Below the pieces are notes generated by a model. That model was not told the origin of the DNA. It was given only the letters and a program-made list of their open reading frames with translations, and did no database searches. A stretch of 55,142 nucleotides of DNA from Bacteroidales bacterium (GTDB lineage: Bacteria; Bacteroidota; Bacteroidia; Bacteroidales; Muribaculaceae): positions 1-55,142 of the forward strand of contig SUXH01000018.1 in assembly GCA_015061055.1 (NCBI GenBank), read 5' to 3'. Every line of letters begins with the position of its first letter. The stretch's first letter is position 1. A program made the position numbers and the translations under genes. Positions 8,445-15,558 of this stretch are shown in pieces.

Positions 8445-9589
8445 TTATGTAAAATTTTATTTTTTGAAAATAGATTTAAGTCTTTGGGGAAAACTTGTTT
8501 GTTTTCTATACTTGATGAAATATTCTTGTAAAATTGTTGAGATAGCCGTTTATAATGGTCTTGATATTTTGGAAAATATTTAGCCGCTTCTCTATAATAA
8601 TCAATAGCAAGACCTAAATTCTGTTCAGTTCCATATCCATGCTCATAACAATATCCCAAAATCCCATTTGCAGAATCGCTACCTATTCGTTCTTGATGCA
8701 CTGCAATTTTGAAACAAATAGCATAAAGTTTCTTCGCTTCTTCAATATCGAGATGCCCATAAAAACCACTTTCAAAGTTTTGAGCATGAGAAAGAATTGC
8801 ACCTGGAGGCAAAATTCTTTTTATTATTTCATCTACAATGTAATCACTGTGCTCTGCTGGTTCAAAGTCAGACGAATCTATTGGATTAATTTTACATAGG
8901 CTTTCTAATTCTACATCATCAACAAGTTTATCCCACAACAATGAATCCTTAATTACTGGTATGATAGCTTGTTCTGTATGTATCTTCCCCAAGTGTAAAG
9001 CGGTAATAACTTCTTTTCTCACCCAACTACCAGGATCGAGTATTCGGTCATTTAGCAATGTTATTACATAACCATTATTGACGGCATGGGATAATGAATT
9101 TGTAATATTATCAACAATACAATCACCAGGTTCAATACCTTCATAATCATTCCAAACATTAAACTCGTATTTTTTTAGTCGATTAGCTATTGACTTTGCA
9201 AGTTCAATATCATCACGATGACATGATATAAAAATGTTTGATTTCTTTCTGAAGTCATTTAATTGCTCTATTATTCTCGCCTCAGATTGTTCAATATCTA
9301 TTGTCTCAAATATTCTATCTTTTGACTTAATATACTTTAATTCCTCATCTACCCATTTTGAAGCCTCTGCATTAGAGCTTTTACAATAAATAAACCTATT
9401 ACGATGGTCTATCTCATCAAATATCAACTGCCGCAATTCCTCTACTTTTGAAGAATCTTCTTTAGAACGAAGATAAAGCATTATAGGTCTAAAACCATTA
9501 TCTTCCAATAGATTCCTCAATATTCTTACTTGCTCAAAATCCTTATTAGAGTGAGAGAGAAACACCCATATTGCGTTATCTTCTTTCAT
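8432..9589 (-). CDS. Double-TIR protein with C-terminal Sel1-like repeats
   Basis: 385 residues. TIR 1 (about 5-105) begins WVFLSHSNKD and carries SKWVDEELKYI. TIR 2 (about 116-250) begins NIFISCHRDD and carries PGSWVRKEVITAL. Both keep the Glu after the WV motif, the position of the NADase catalytic Glu in many bacterial TIR domains. Residues about 285-350 hold a Sel1-like repeat (GILGYCYEHGYGTEQNL, AIDYYREAA), a protein-interaction helix pair. There is no signal peptide, so it is cytosolic. TIR domains hydrolyse NAD+ or make cyclic ADP-ribose signals, or act as scaffolds. Which applies here is unknown. The gene starts three bases after the stop of a broken TIR gene and overlaps the PrsW gene. 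Confidence 0.85.
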   Translation of the reverse strand: MKEDNAIWVFLSHSNKDFEQVRILRNLLEDNGFRPIMLYLRSKEDSSKVEELRQLIFDEIDHRNRFIYCKSSNAEASKWVDEELKYIKSKDRIFETIDIEQSEARIIEQLNDFRKKSNIFISCHRDDIELAKSIANRLKKYEFNVWNDYEGIEPGDCIVDNITNSLSHAVNNGYVITLLNDRILDPGSWVRKEVITALHLGKIHTEQAIIPVIKDSLLWDKLVDDVELESLCKINPIDSSDFEPAEHSDYIVDEIIKRILPPGAILSHAQNFESGFYGHLDIEEAKKLYAICFKIAVHQERIGSDSANGILGYCYEHGYGTEQNLGLAIDYYREAAKYFPKYQDHYKRLSQQFYKNISSSIENKQVFPKDLNLFSKNKILHKWEQ

Positions 9590-9592
9590 GAA

Positions 9593-9816
9593 CTATATCA
9601 CTTCAAAATTATAGATTTCTTTCATATCACTTGGTAGGTCAGCACGTGGCTCAATGCTGATAGGGTGAATAGTCAATGCTCCCTTCTTCTCATCAATATT
9701 TTTGGACAAAGATAAAGCCTGCGACTTCTCTTTTTTACATATTCACTCTCAGCTGCATTTTTCGACCAACACAAAATAAACAAATCAGATGTGGGAGGTT
9801 CTATAAATTCATTTTT
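9593..9816 (-). pseudogene. Broken TIR-domain gene (C-terminal half, single-base frameshift)
   Basis: One minus-strand frame reads SDLFILCWSKNAAESEYVKK. After an A6 run (9731-9736 on the minus strand) the next frame reads KSQALSLSKNIDEKKG, then HPISIEPRADLPSDM, and ends at TAG 9593-9595. Joined by one extra base, the two halves give a continuous TIR domain end with the WS..A..SEYVKKE motif. Upstream of about 9816 the frame is stopped and no TIR N-terminus is found, so about half the gene is missing. Its stop lies three bases before the TIR-TIR start, so it was once the preceding gene of this operon. Confidence 0.8.
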
Positions 9817-10044
9817 TCATTAGCGAGTAGTCAGAACCTCATTAAGACTACAACTAATGTGATTGCATAGTAAGCAAATTTAGTAAACGTATTCTTAATA
9901 ATCCTAATAATTTACACAGATTTCAATGTTCTTTAGGATGGGAATGGCATAAATCTATTAAATTATCTTGTATCTGATGATTTACAAATGTTGGCTAATA
10001 CGACATCCAATCAACACAGAATAATCCGATTTTAAACGATTCAT
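9817..10044. other. Gene-free stretch upstream of the TIR remnant
   Basis: No coding frame or clear hairpin is supported. The whole gap between the intact TIR-TIR gene and the gene ending at 10045 is about 455 bp, of which the lower half is the TIR remnant. Confidence 0.4.
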
Positions 10045-10488
10045 TCAAATAGACTCTCCAGTTATCTCTTCTAAGAAGTCGTGTCGCATACAGAATAATA
10101 GCTCGCGAGTATATTCTTCAAGCAAACCTTTGTAGTAGGTAACATCTTTATGATTACTCTTGGTGATGCGTTCCCATAAAGTACGTCGCTGTGCATCCCT
10201 ATATGCTTCGGCAACTCTTTCCCTATCATCTTCGGTCATCATATCTCGGAATTGCTTCTTGTCAAGCAAATCATCTATCGTGCGTTTGTCATCAGGCGCT
10301 ATTTCGTCCCACAAATCTTTCAAATAAGCACGATATTCCGATTCAACCTTAAGTGGCAAATCCAAGTTATACTCTCCTATGGTTTCCGGACAATCCACCG
10401 AAGCCTCTTTTATCAGATTGCCGAAATATTTCCTCAATAACGCTTCAGCCTTTTCAGCACAAAGCCTCTTTACGTTTTCAATATCCAT
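10045..10488 (-). CDS. Hypothetical helical protein, last gene of the M48/zinc-ribbon cassette
   Basis: 147 residues, not recognised. It is charged and helical with no membrane segment or Cys cluster; features are LCAEKAEALLRKYFGNL near the start and DDLLDKKQFRDMMTEDDRER in the middle, with Trp residues in DLWDEIAP and RTLWERIT. It lies 9 bases after the zinc-ribbon gene at 10498, so it is co-transcribed. The helical, acidic make-up suggests a protein-binding subunit, but nothing supports a specific role. Confidence 0.6.
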   Translation of the reverse strand: MDIENVKRLCAEKAEALLRKYFGNLIKEASVDCPETIGEYNLDLPLKVESEYRAYLKDLWDEIAPDDKRTIDDLLDKKQFRDMMTEDDRERVAEAYRDAQRRTLWERITKSNHKDVTYYKGLLEEYTRELLFCMRHDFLEEITGESI

Positions 10489-10497
10489 ATATAGTAT

Positions 10498-11004
10498 TTA
10501 TAGAGGCTTGCCACATCCGCAACAGAAGTTTGCCGATTCTGCATTCTTTGTTCCACAATCTGTACAGAATTTACTACCAATGAAACCCGTAGAGCCGGCA
10601 TCTTTATTGCTATTCATATTAATTATATTTTGAGCTATTTCTAATGCCTTATCATCAAGCTTTGACTGCTTCACTATACCCCAAATTTGAGTAATGAGAA
10701 CAGGCCAAAAGAAAAGCATCGAAATTATAGTAGGAATTAGTTGTTGTCCCCAGATTCCAACACCTGCTTCAAAATGGATATTGCTACCTTGAGGAAGCAA
10801 AGTAACTTTTAAAGCAGTTTTCATACCCAATACAGCTTTGAATACGCCACCCTTTGTGATGGAAATATCATAACCACCACTGCTCAAAGCATCCATAGCC
10901 ACTTCATAACCGTCATTACGGAATTCTTCTTGAATACGGTTTGCGATAATAGGAATCAAAGATGTTGAACCGTATAATATCTTTTTAGTACTGAAAGTTG
11001 CCAT
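10498..11004 (-). CDS. Membrane-anchored zinc-ribbon protein
   Basis: 168 residues. Residues 1-80 form an alpha/beta domain without a family match. A hydrophobic segment lies near 88-110 (IPTIISMLFFWPVLITQIWG). The C-terminus is a zinc ribbon with CTDCGTKN and CCGCGKPL, two CxxC pairs about 14 residues apart. The same ribbon ends three other proteins of this cassette, so the ribbon is probably a shared docking module. Six bases separate it from the small acidic gene upstream. Confidence 0.65.
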   Translation of the reverse strand: MATFSTKKILYGSTSLIPIIANRIQEEFRNDGYEVAMDALSSGGYDISITKGGVFKAVLGMKTALKVTLLPQGSNIHFEAGVGIWGQQLIPTIISMLFFWPVLITQIWGIVKQSKLDDKALEIAQNIINMNSNKDAGSTGFIGSKFCTDCGTKNAESANFCCGCGKPL

Positions 11005-11009
11005 AATTC

Positions 11010-11267
11010 TTATCTGTTAATGTTCTGAATTGAATAAAAATTGTACACTGCATACAATACACTTGACTCTACAAGCAAGGTCTTAATCTCTGCAAGTTGT
11101 TCTTTGCTGTATTTTGCTTCCATATCGTGAAGCATTGCTACGACCTTGTCTGATTGAGCTTTTATCTCCTCCTCGGTAATCTCTCCATCTTCCATAATAT
11201 TCTTGAAAGATGCATTGTTGACGACCATTTCGTCAATATTCAAAATTCCTTCTTCGTTGAAAAACAT
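11010..11267 (-). CDS. Small acidic protein, copy 2
   Basis: 85 residues, no known family. It shares a pattern with the gene immediately upstream (11285-11524): I(D/L) near the start, NNASFKNIMEDGEITEEE versus ENSNFQKMISDNKITDDE, then QSDKVVAML versus QSDRVIGIL, then a helix with a hydrophobic end (SVLYAVYNF versus CVLVAINRM). The two are tandem duplicates that have diverged. The EITEEE/KITDDE stretch resembles a TerB- or EF-like acidic loop but is too short to classify. Confidence 0.65.
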   Translation of the reverse strand: MFFNEEGILNIDEMVVNNASFKNIMEDGEITEEEIKAQSDKVVAMLHDMEAKYSKEQLAEIKTLLVESSVLYAVYNFYSIQNINR

Positions 11268-11284
11268 AACTTTAGGTTTTATTT

Positions 11285-11524
11285 TTACATTCGATTAATT
11301 GCGACTAGCACACATAGTTCTGCCAATAATTTCTTTATCAATTCGATCTCTTCGTCAGAACAAATCTCATCCAACTGATTTAAAATGCCGATTACTCTAT
11401 CTGACTGATCTTTTTTCTCATCATCAGTAATTTTATTATCTGAAATCATTTTTTGGAAATTACTATTTTCCAAAATCAATTCTTCAACATTTAGATATTC
11501 TGAATCAAATATTAATCTACTCAT
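11285..11524 (-). CDS. Small acidic protein, copy 1
   Basis: 79 residues, paralogous to the 11010-11267 gene (NFQKMISDNKITDDEKKDQS, EEIELIKKLLAEL). Cytosolic, acidic, no Cys. Seventeen bases separate the two copies and eleven separate this one from the membrane zinc-ribbon gene upstream. A tandem pair of small acidic proteins next to proteases could be substrates, inhibitors or adaptors; this is inference only. Confidence 0.65.
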   Translation of the reverse strand: MSRLIFDSEYLNVEELILENSNFQKMISDNKITDDEKKDQSDRVIGILNQLDEICSDEEIELIKKLLAELCVLVAINRM

Positions 11525-11535
11525 AATTCTATTTA

Positions 11536-12243
11536 TTATTTAATTTTTAAACCACAGTTTGAACAAAATTTCGCATTTTTGTCTAAAGTTGCATTGCAAT
11601 TAGGACATTGAGGATTATTCTTGGCCCTTTCAAAATCGCCATTCTTCTTTGCCTCGTTATACGCTTGTTTTCCTTCAGTTATTGCTTCTTTCATATTTAA
11701 CTCCGACGAAGCCTTTTTTATTTCATTTTTGAGTTCATCATCACCCATCGACGATAAATCACAACTGCCATTATTAGCCTTGAATAATCGTGTTATAAAT
11801 TGCAAATATAAAATTGCTGCAACATATATGACCACATAACCAATCATAGCCTCTACAATTAAAGAAGTGGCCGACCCTAATCCTGGAATAAAGGAGAATA
11901 ATGTGGCTGCCACATGACCGGCTATTAACATTCCTGCATTTGCAGTGATGTTGGTGAGGGCTGCCGATGCTATAAATTTCAATTTATTTTCTCTTATTGA
12001 TATGCCCAATTCTTTAGAAATCTTCACATATAAAGACCATATAAATCCTGCCTGAACCATCGTAGCAACCACTGCTGCTCCTCCAGGCACAACTGCAGTT
12101 GCTCCACCAGCAATAGCCGACATTACTGCATATTTGTTGATTGAGTCCTTAATGTTTTTAATTATAGAATTATCGATTGCATTGTTTGTTATACGATCTA
12201 ATTCTTGAAAGCATTTTGTTAAAATTGCTGCTCCTCCACTCAT
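11536..12243 (-). CDS. Membrane protein (DUF697/YcjF-like) with C-terminal zinc ribbon
   Basis: 235 residues. Residues about 36-150 contain three or four hydrophobic, Gly/Ala-rich segments (AIAGGATAVVPGGAAVVATM, AGHVAATLFSFIPGLGSATS, YVVIYVAAILYLQFI) in the style of DUF697-type GTPase-associated membrane proteins. A charged helix follows, then a zinc ribbon (CPNCNATLD, CSNCGLK). No GTPase motif is present. It lies seven bases after the M48 protease gene, and shares the ribbon type, so it probably works with the proteases at the inner membrane. Confidence 0.65.
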   Translation of the reverse strand: MSGGAAILTKCFQELDRITNNAIDNSIIKNIKDSINKYAVMSAIAGGATAVVPGGAAVVATMVQAGFIWSLYVKISKELGISIRENKLKFIASAALTNITANAGMLIAGHVAATLFSFIPGLGSATSLIVEAMIGYVVIYVAAILYLQFITRLFKANNGSCDLSSMGDDELKNEIKKASSELNMKEAITEGKQAYNEAKKNGDFERAKNNPQCPNCNATLDKNAKFCSNCGLKIK

Positions 12244-12250
12244 AATTTAG

Positions 12251-13132
12251 TTATTTTAATTTTGTTCCACAATATTTGCAATAAGCCCAGTCTGTACATA
12301 CAGCTTTGTTACATTTTGGACATTTTTTGCCCGATGCCTGAGCCTTTAGATTCTGCATTAGATTTTTATATTGAGGACTTTGTCCCCATTTGAGAATTTC
12401 ACGTACACGCACAGCACTGAATGGATGAGTCATTCCAATGGTAACTGCCAATTGCAATGTCTTATTCCATATACCATCGTTTTTTATCTCATCATATTTA
12501 TCAGCCTGTGTTGCCCATTCTTCCATATTGATGTTACCGGTAATCGCCTTAGGACCTCCTGCCAATCGAGCCATTGTGCGTGCGACTACTTCAGGTGACG
12601 TAATGATACTACCGCATCTGTCACACGACAACTCCGCCTTACGACTCCAATACAACAATGTATATTCAACCGGTTTTGCTATCGTTCCCAATAAACCAAG
12701 CGCATCAAGCCCCATTTTGAGATAATCAGCAACCATCTTATATACTACATGACGACACAAGATGTGTCCGCATTCGTGAGCCAAAATGGCATCAAGTTCT
12801 TCATCATCCATCATCTCCACAAGCCCTGATGTCACAACGATGAACACTCGTGTATCGCCGGATGTGTATGCATTAGGCATAGGATTCATTTCAAGATAGA
12901 ATTCCGGTTCCTTAATGCCTAATTTCTCACAAATGGGTGGAAGATGCTTGTACAATTTAGGAAGCTGAGTAGGAGACAAACGAATGGTCGATGCCATATT
13001 TAATCCGTACTTCAACTTCTCATAACCCAATTCCAACACTTTCTTGGCAATCGCAGGAAATCCCGGAATGCTTTCCAATTGACGCAATGCCGCTGCATCT
13101 TCCAGATGTATAAATTCTGCCGGTTTAATCAT
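12251..13132 (-). CDS. M48-family metalloprotease with C-terminal zinc ribbon, copy 2
   Basis: 293 residues. The zinc-protease signature is ILAHECGHILCRH (HExxH, about residue 115), with the third ligand region KAELSCDRCG about 55 residues later, as in M48 (HtpX/Ste24-like) peptidases. A hydrophobic stretch follows the active site, but there are no clear N-terminal membrane helices, unlike HtpX. The C-terminus carries CPKCNKAVCTDWAYCKYCG, a zinc ribbon. It shares its N-terminus (MIKPAEFIH.EDAAA.RQLE) with the copy upstream. Both copies keep the catalytic residues, so both may be active. The order protease, protease, membrane protein, two small acidic proteins suggests one complex. Confidence 0.85.
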   Translation of the reverse strand: MIKPAEFIHLEDAAALRQLESIPGFPAIAKKVLELGYEKLKYGLNMASTIRLSPTQLPKLYKHLPPICEKLGIKEPEFYLEMNPMPNAYTSGDTRVFIVVTSGLVEMMDDEELDAILAHECGHILCRHVVYKMVADYLKMGLDALGLLGTIAKPVEYTLLYWSRKAELSCDRCGSIITSPEVVARTMARLAGGPKAITGNINMEEWATQADKYDEIKNDGIWNKTLQLAVTIGMTHPFSAVRVREILKWGQSPQYKNLMQNLKAQASGKKCPKCNKAVCTDWAYCKYCGTKLK

Positions 13133-13177
13133 GATAACTCTTGTTCTGTATAATTTAAAGTTTTTTATAATTGTCCT

Positions 13178-14047
13178 TTATTGTTTGGAACCACAATATT
13201 TACAGTAGTTCCAATCTGCAATAATTTGCTTATTGCAACTATTGCATATCTTCATATAAGATCTTGACTTCATTTTTGATTTCAAATTTTTATACTGCTC
13301 AGTTTCACCCCACTTTAATATCTCAGCAACACGTGTAGAGTTAAATGGATGAGTACGCTTCATAACCAATGTTCGTTGCAGATTTTTTGACCACAAACCT
13401 TGATTATGTAACTTATCATACTCATTGGCCTGCGCAATCCACTCTTGCATGTTCAAATCATCGATTATGCTTTTCGGACCTCCCGAAAAATGAGATATCA
13501 TACGAGCTAGTGTCTCGGGAGATGTAACTAAACTTGCACATCGGTCACTTGATAGTTCGCTTTTACGATACCAATACATTAATGCATACAACATCGGTTT
13601 GGAGAAAAGACCTAAAACTTCAGCAAAATCCTTTGTATATTCGACCAATACACGATATAAATTGTGTTGACAAATAAGATGACCACACTCATGAGCCAAT
13701 AATGCATCGATCACATCATTATCCATATATTCAAACGCACCCGACGTTATACGTATGTATGTCCTCTTTATACCCGAAGTTGCTGCATTAGGTTTGACAT
13801 TCATTTCCAAATAAAATTCCGGTTCTGCAATTCCCAGCACATCGCATATCGGTGGAAGTCTATTATATAATTCAGGCAACTGAGTAGGTGACAATCGGAT
13901 TAATGATGCCATATTTACACCATACTTATATTTCTCATATCCAAGTTTCAATGCCTTTCGAGACAATGCCACAAAACCCGGAATATTTTCCAGTTGTCGT
14001 ATTGCTGCCGCATCTTCCGGGTGGATAAATTCTGCCGGTTTAATCAT
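13178..14047 (-). CDS. M48-family metalloprotease with C-terminal zinc ribbon, copy 1
   Basis: 289 residues, a tandem paralogue of the next gene. It has LLAHECGHLICQH (HExxH), KSELSSDRCA as third-ligand region, and a C-terminal ribbon CNSCNKQIIADWNYCKYCG. It is the first gene of a tightly spaced cassette (10045-14047). A TAnnTTTG box about 150 bases upstream starts a leader that contains CATCCCGAAAGGAGCG, a G/A-rich stretch that can fold and lies too far from the start to be the ribosome site. Known M48 enzymes cut membrane or misfolded proteins; the substrate here is unknown. Confidence 0.85.
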   Translation of the reverse strand: MIKPAEFIHPEDAAAIRQLENIPGFVALSRKALKLGYEKYKYGVNMASLIRLSPTQLPELYNRLPPICDVLGIAEPEFYLEMNVKPNAATSGIKRTYIRITSGAFEYMDNDVIDALLAHECGHLICQHNLYRVLVEYTKDFAEVLGLFSKPMLYALMYWYRKSELSSDRCASLVTSPETLARMISHFSGGPKSIIDDLNMQEWIAQANEYDKLHNQGLWSKNLQRTLVMKRTHPFNSTRVAEILKWGETEQYKNLKSKMKSRSYMKICNSCNKQIIADWNYCKYCGSKQ

Positions 14048-14430
14048 TGCCTATTAATATTAGATTATTCAGATTCATTAATTCGTTAATTCAACTTTTA
14101 AATGCAATTGAATTAAATTCGCTCCTTTCGGGATGTATTGCCTAAAGAGTCCTTTTGCATTTTCATTAGTGACTCGCTCTCAATAATAATGTATATTGCA
14201 AAAATATGAAAAAATAACCAATTTCTTTGCAATTTATTTAAATATTCTGCAACTTCTTCTCCACTGTCAGTAAAATATGGTATGTATATATTTTTTTATT
14301 GGTTACAATGGTCTTTAATGGTAATGTGGTTCATTCTCCTGTTAACGTTCTAATCCATACTTTAGAAATAAGCATATGGTTTATTGTAACAAGTAATCCT
14401 TTATGGCTACTTCCAATTATAGTATCTATT
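14048..14430. other. Leader of the M48 cassette and unassigned sequence
   Basis: The right part of the gap 14048-14572 contains the TIR remnant listed separately. The M48 promoter box is at 14199-14206. Between about 14216 and 14430 there are only broken frames on the minus strand (for example a short reading YFTDSGEEVAEYLNKLQRN), possibly a further gene relic, but nothing I can name. Confidence 0.4.
14199..14206 (-). promoter_or_regulatory. Promoter -7 box (TATTTTTG) for the M48/zinc-ribbon cassette
   Basis: TATTTTTG on the minus strand fits TAnnTTTG, about 150 bases before the first M48 start codon. This suggests the cassette is transcribed separately from the TIR-lectin gene upstream. Confidence 0.4.
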
Positions 14431-14514
14431 TTATTGTTCAAGAAAAGCACATAATCCTTCAACTATCTTTTGATCAAATGAAGAATAACTTATGAATACA
14501 TCGTACTTTTTCAT
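14431..14514 (-). pseudogene. N-terminal stub of a TIR-domain gene
   Basis: ATG at 14514 starts MKKYDVFISYSSFDQKIVEG, the first strand and loop of a TIR domain, and stops after 27 codons at TAA 14431-14433. Nothing TIR-like continues in any frame. It lies about 60 bases past the stop of the intact TIR-lectin gene, whose own start is very similar (NHDVFISYSSKNPE), so it is a truncated tandem copy. Confidence 0.75.
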
Positions 14515-14572
14515 ATTCTGATAGATTTCACTACTGGTGTTCGGTAAAAAACGAAGCTCTAAAGTCTAAATT

Positions 14573-15532
14573 CTAAAAAGCGGAGACAGCGCGCACAGAG
14601 AAGGTGCGGTTCTTAGAGTCGTAGTTGTCTCTTCCGTCAGGCATACTGATATAGCATGCAAAATTCCCACCCATCTCCACTGATGACCAATGACATATTC
14701 TTAATGTATTACAACCATTGGCAGACAGCGTGGAGTTAATTTTATATTTGGTGTTACAAATGGCCTTCAACTCATCTGTTGCAGGCAAATACCACCCATC
14801 TCCCAGATTAGCACACCACGCAAATGCGGGAAATTTCTTTTGCCACTGAGGTATTTCTTGTATTTTCTGCATATTTACATAACCATTCTGCCTATCACCA
14901 CATCCTTCCCCTGAATTAAAATCTAAGCCCCACTGGATATTCGCATAACCATCATAACTCCTCCACTCCATCTCTGCTCCTTCTATGAGGCTCACGATCT
15001 TACCGTGCTTGCCATCTGCCGAAATTTCGAATACTACACCTTTCTTACCATTTTCATCATATAGGTCACCCACCTTATAAGTCTTTTCTTCGGTTGGCGT
15101 ACTCCTGAGTGGCATCGAATTGGGAACCATTGTTTTACCCAAAGAGCGATTCACCGCTTCAACAAGGGAGGCAAACTGTGACTTATAGTCGGGATAGGCA
15201 TCAAGCCAGTGACGCTGATTAAGCATCACTCGCACAGCACCTTTCATAGGAGTTGTATCGATGCGATATGGTATGATTGTTTTCTCCTCGCTGAAAGCAA
15301 CATTCAACTCCCCTTTACACCACACAGAATTAACCGACTCAAAAGAGTAGATAAACAAAAAGACTTTGCTCGCTATGATGGCTTCATCTATCAAATCTCC
15401 ATAGTCGCCCCCTGGAGGGATATTTCTCGGTGCCATCCAACACTTAATACCATGTTCTTCGAGCGTGTGACAGACCGCTAAGGCAACCTCGGGGTTCTTA
15501 CTCGAATAGCTTATAAATACATCGTGGTTCAT
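14573..15532 (-). CDS. TIR domain fused to a C-type-lectin-like (DUF1566/Lcl) domain
   Basis: 319 residues. The TIR domain (1-135) has HDVFISYSSKNPEVA, CWMAPRNIPPGGDY and VNSVWCKGELNVAF, with the Glu in the expected catalytic place. Its sequence class (FISYSSKN, W.APR.I..G..Y) is common in gut Bacteroidales. The C-terminal half (about 155-319) is a Lcl/DUF1566 module: NLGDGWYLPATDELKAI, HWSSVEMGG, and the ending FSVRAVSAF. This is the fold and ending used by many diversity-generating-retroelement targets, but I see no reverse transcriptase or template repeat in the window. The lectin-like half could sense a ligand that triggers the TIR half (inference). The gene follows the C39/RyR gene by 26 bases. 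Confidence 0.85.
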   Translation of the reverse strand: MNHDVFISYSSKNPEVALAVCHTLEEHGIKCWMAPRNIPPGGDYGDLIDEAIIASKVFLFIYSFESVNSVWCKGELNVAFSEEKTIIPYRIDTTPMKGAVRVMLNQRHWLDAYPDYKSQFASLVEAVNRSLGKTMVPNSMPLRSTPTEEKTYKVGDLYDENGKKGVVFEISADGKHGKIVSLIEGAEMEWRSYDGYANIQWGLDFNSGEGCGDRQNGYVNMQKIQEIPQWQKKFPAFAWCANLGDGWYLPATDELKAICNTKYKINSTLSANGCNTLRICHWSSVEMGGNFACYISMPDGRDNYDSKNRTFSVRAVSAF

Positions 15533-15558
15533 TTGCTATTGATTCTTAAGGTTGAACA

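Noticed and set aside
14216-14430. Possible further TIR or gene relic between the M48 leader and the TIR stub
   Set aside because: Short frames with some protein-like stretches, but no recognisable motif and several stops.
14573-15532. Complete diversity-generating retroelement
   Set aside because: No reverse transcriptase, accessory gene or second copy of the gene end was found in the window; only the target-like domain is present.
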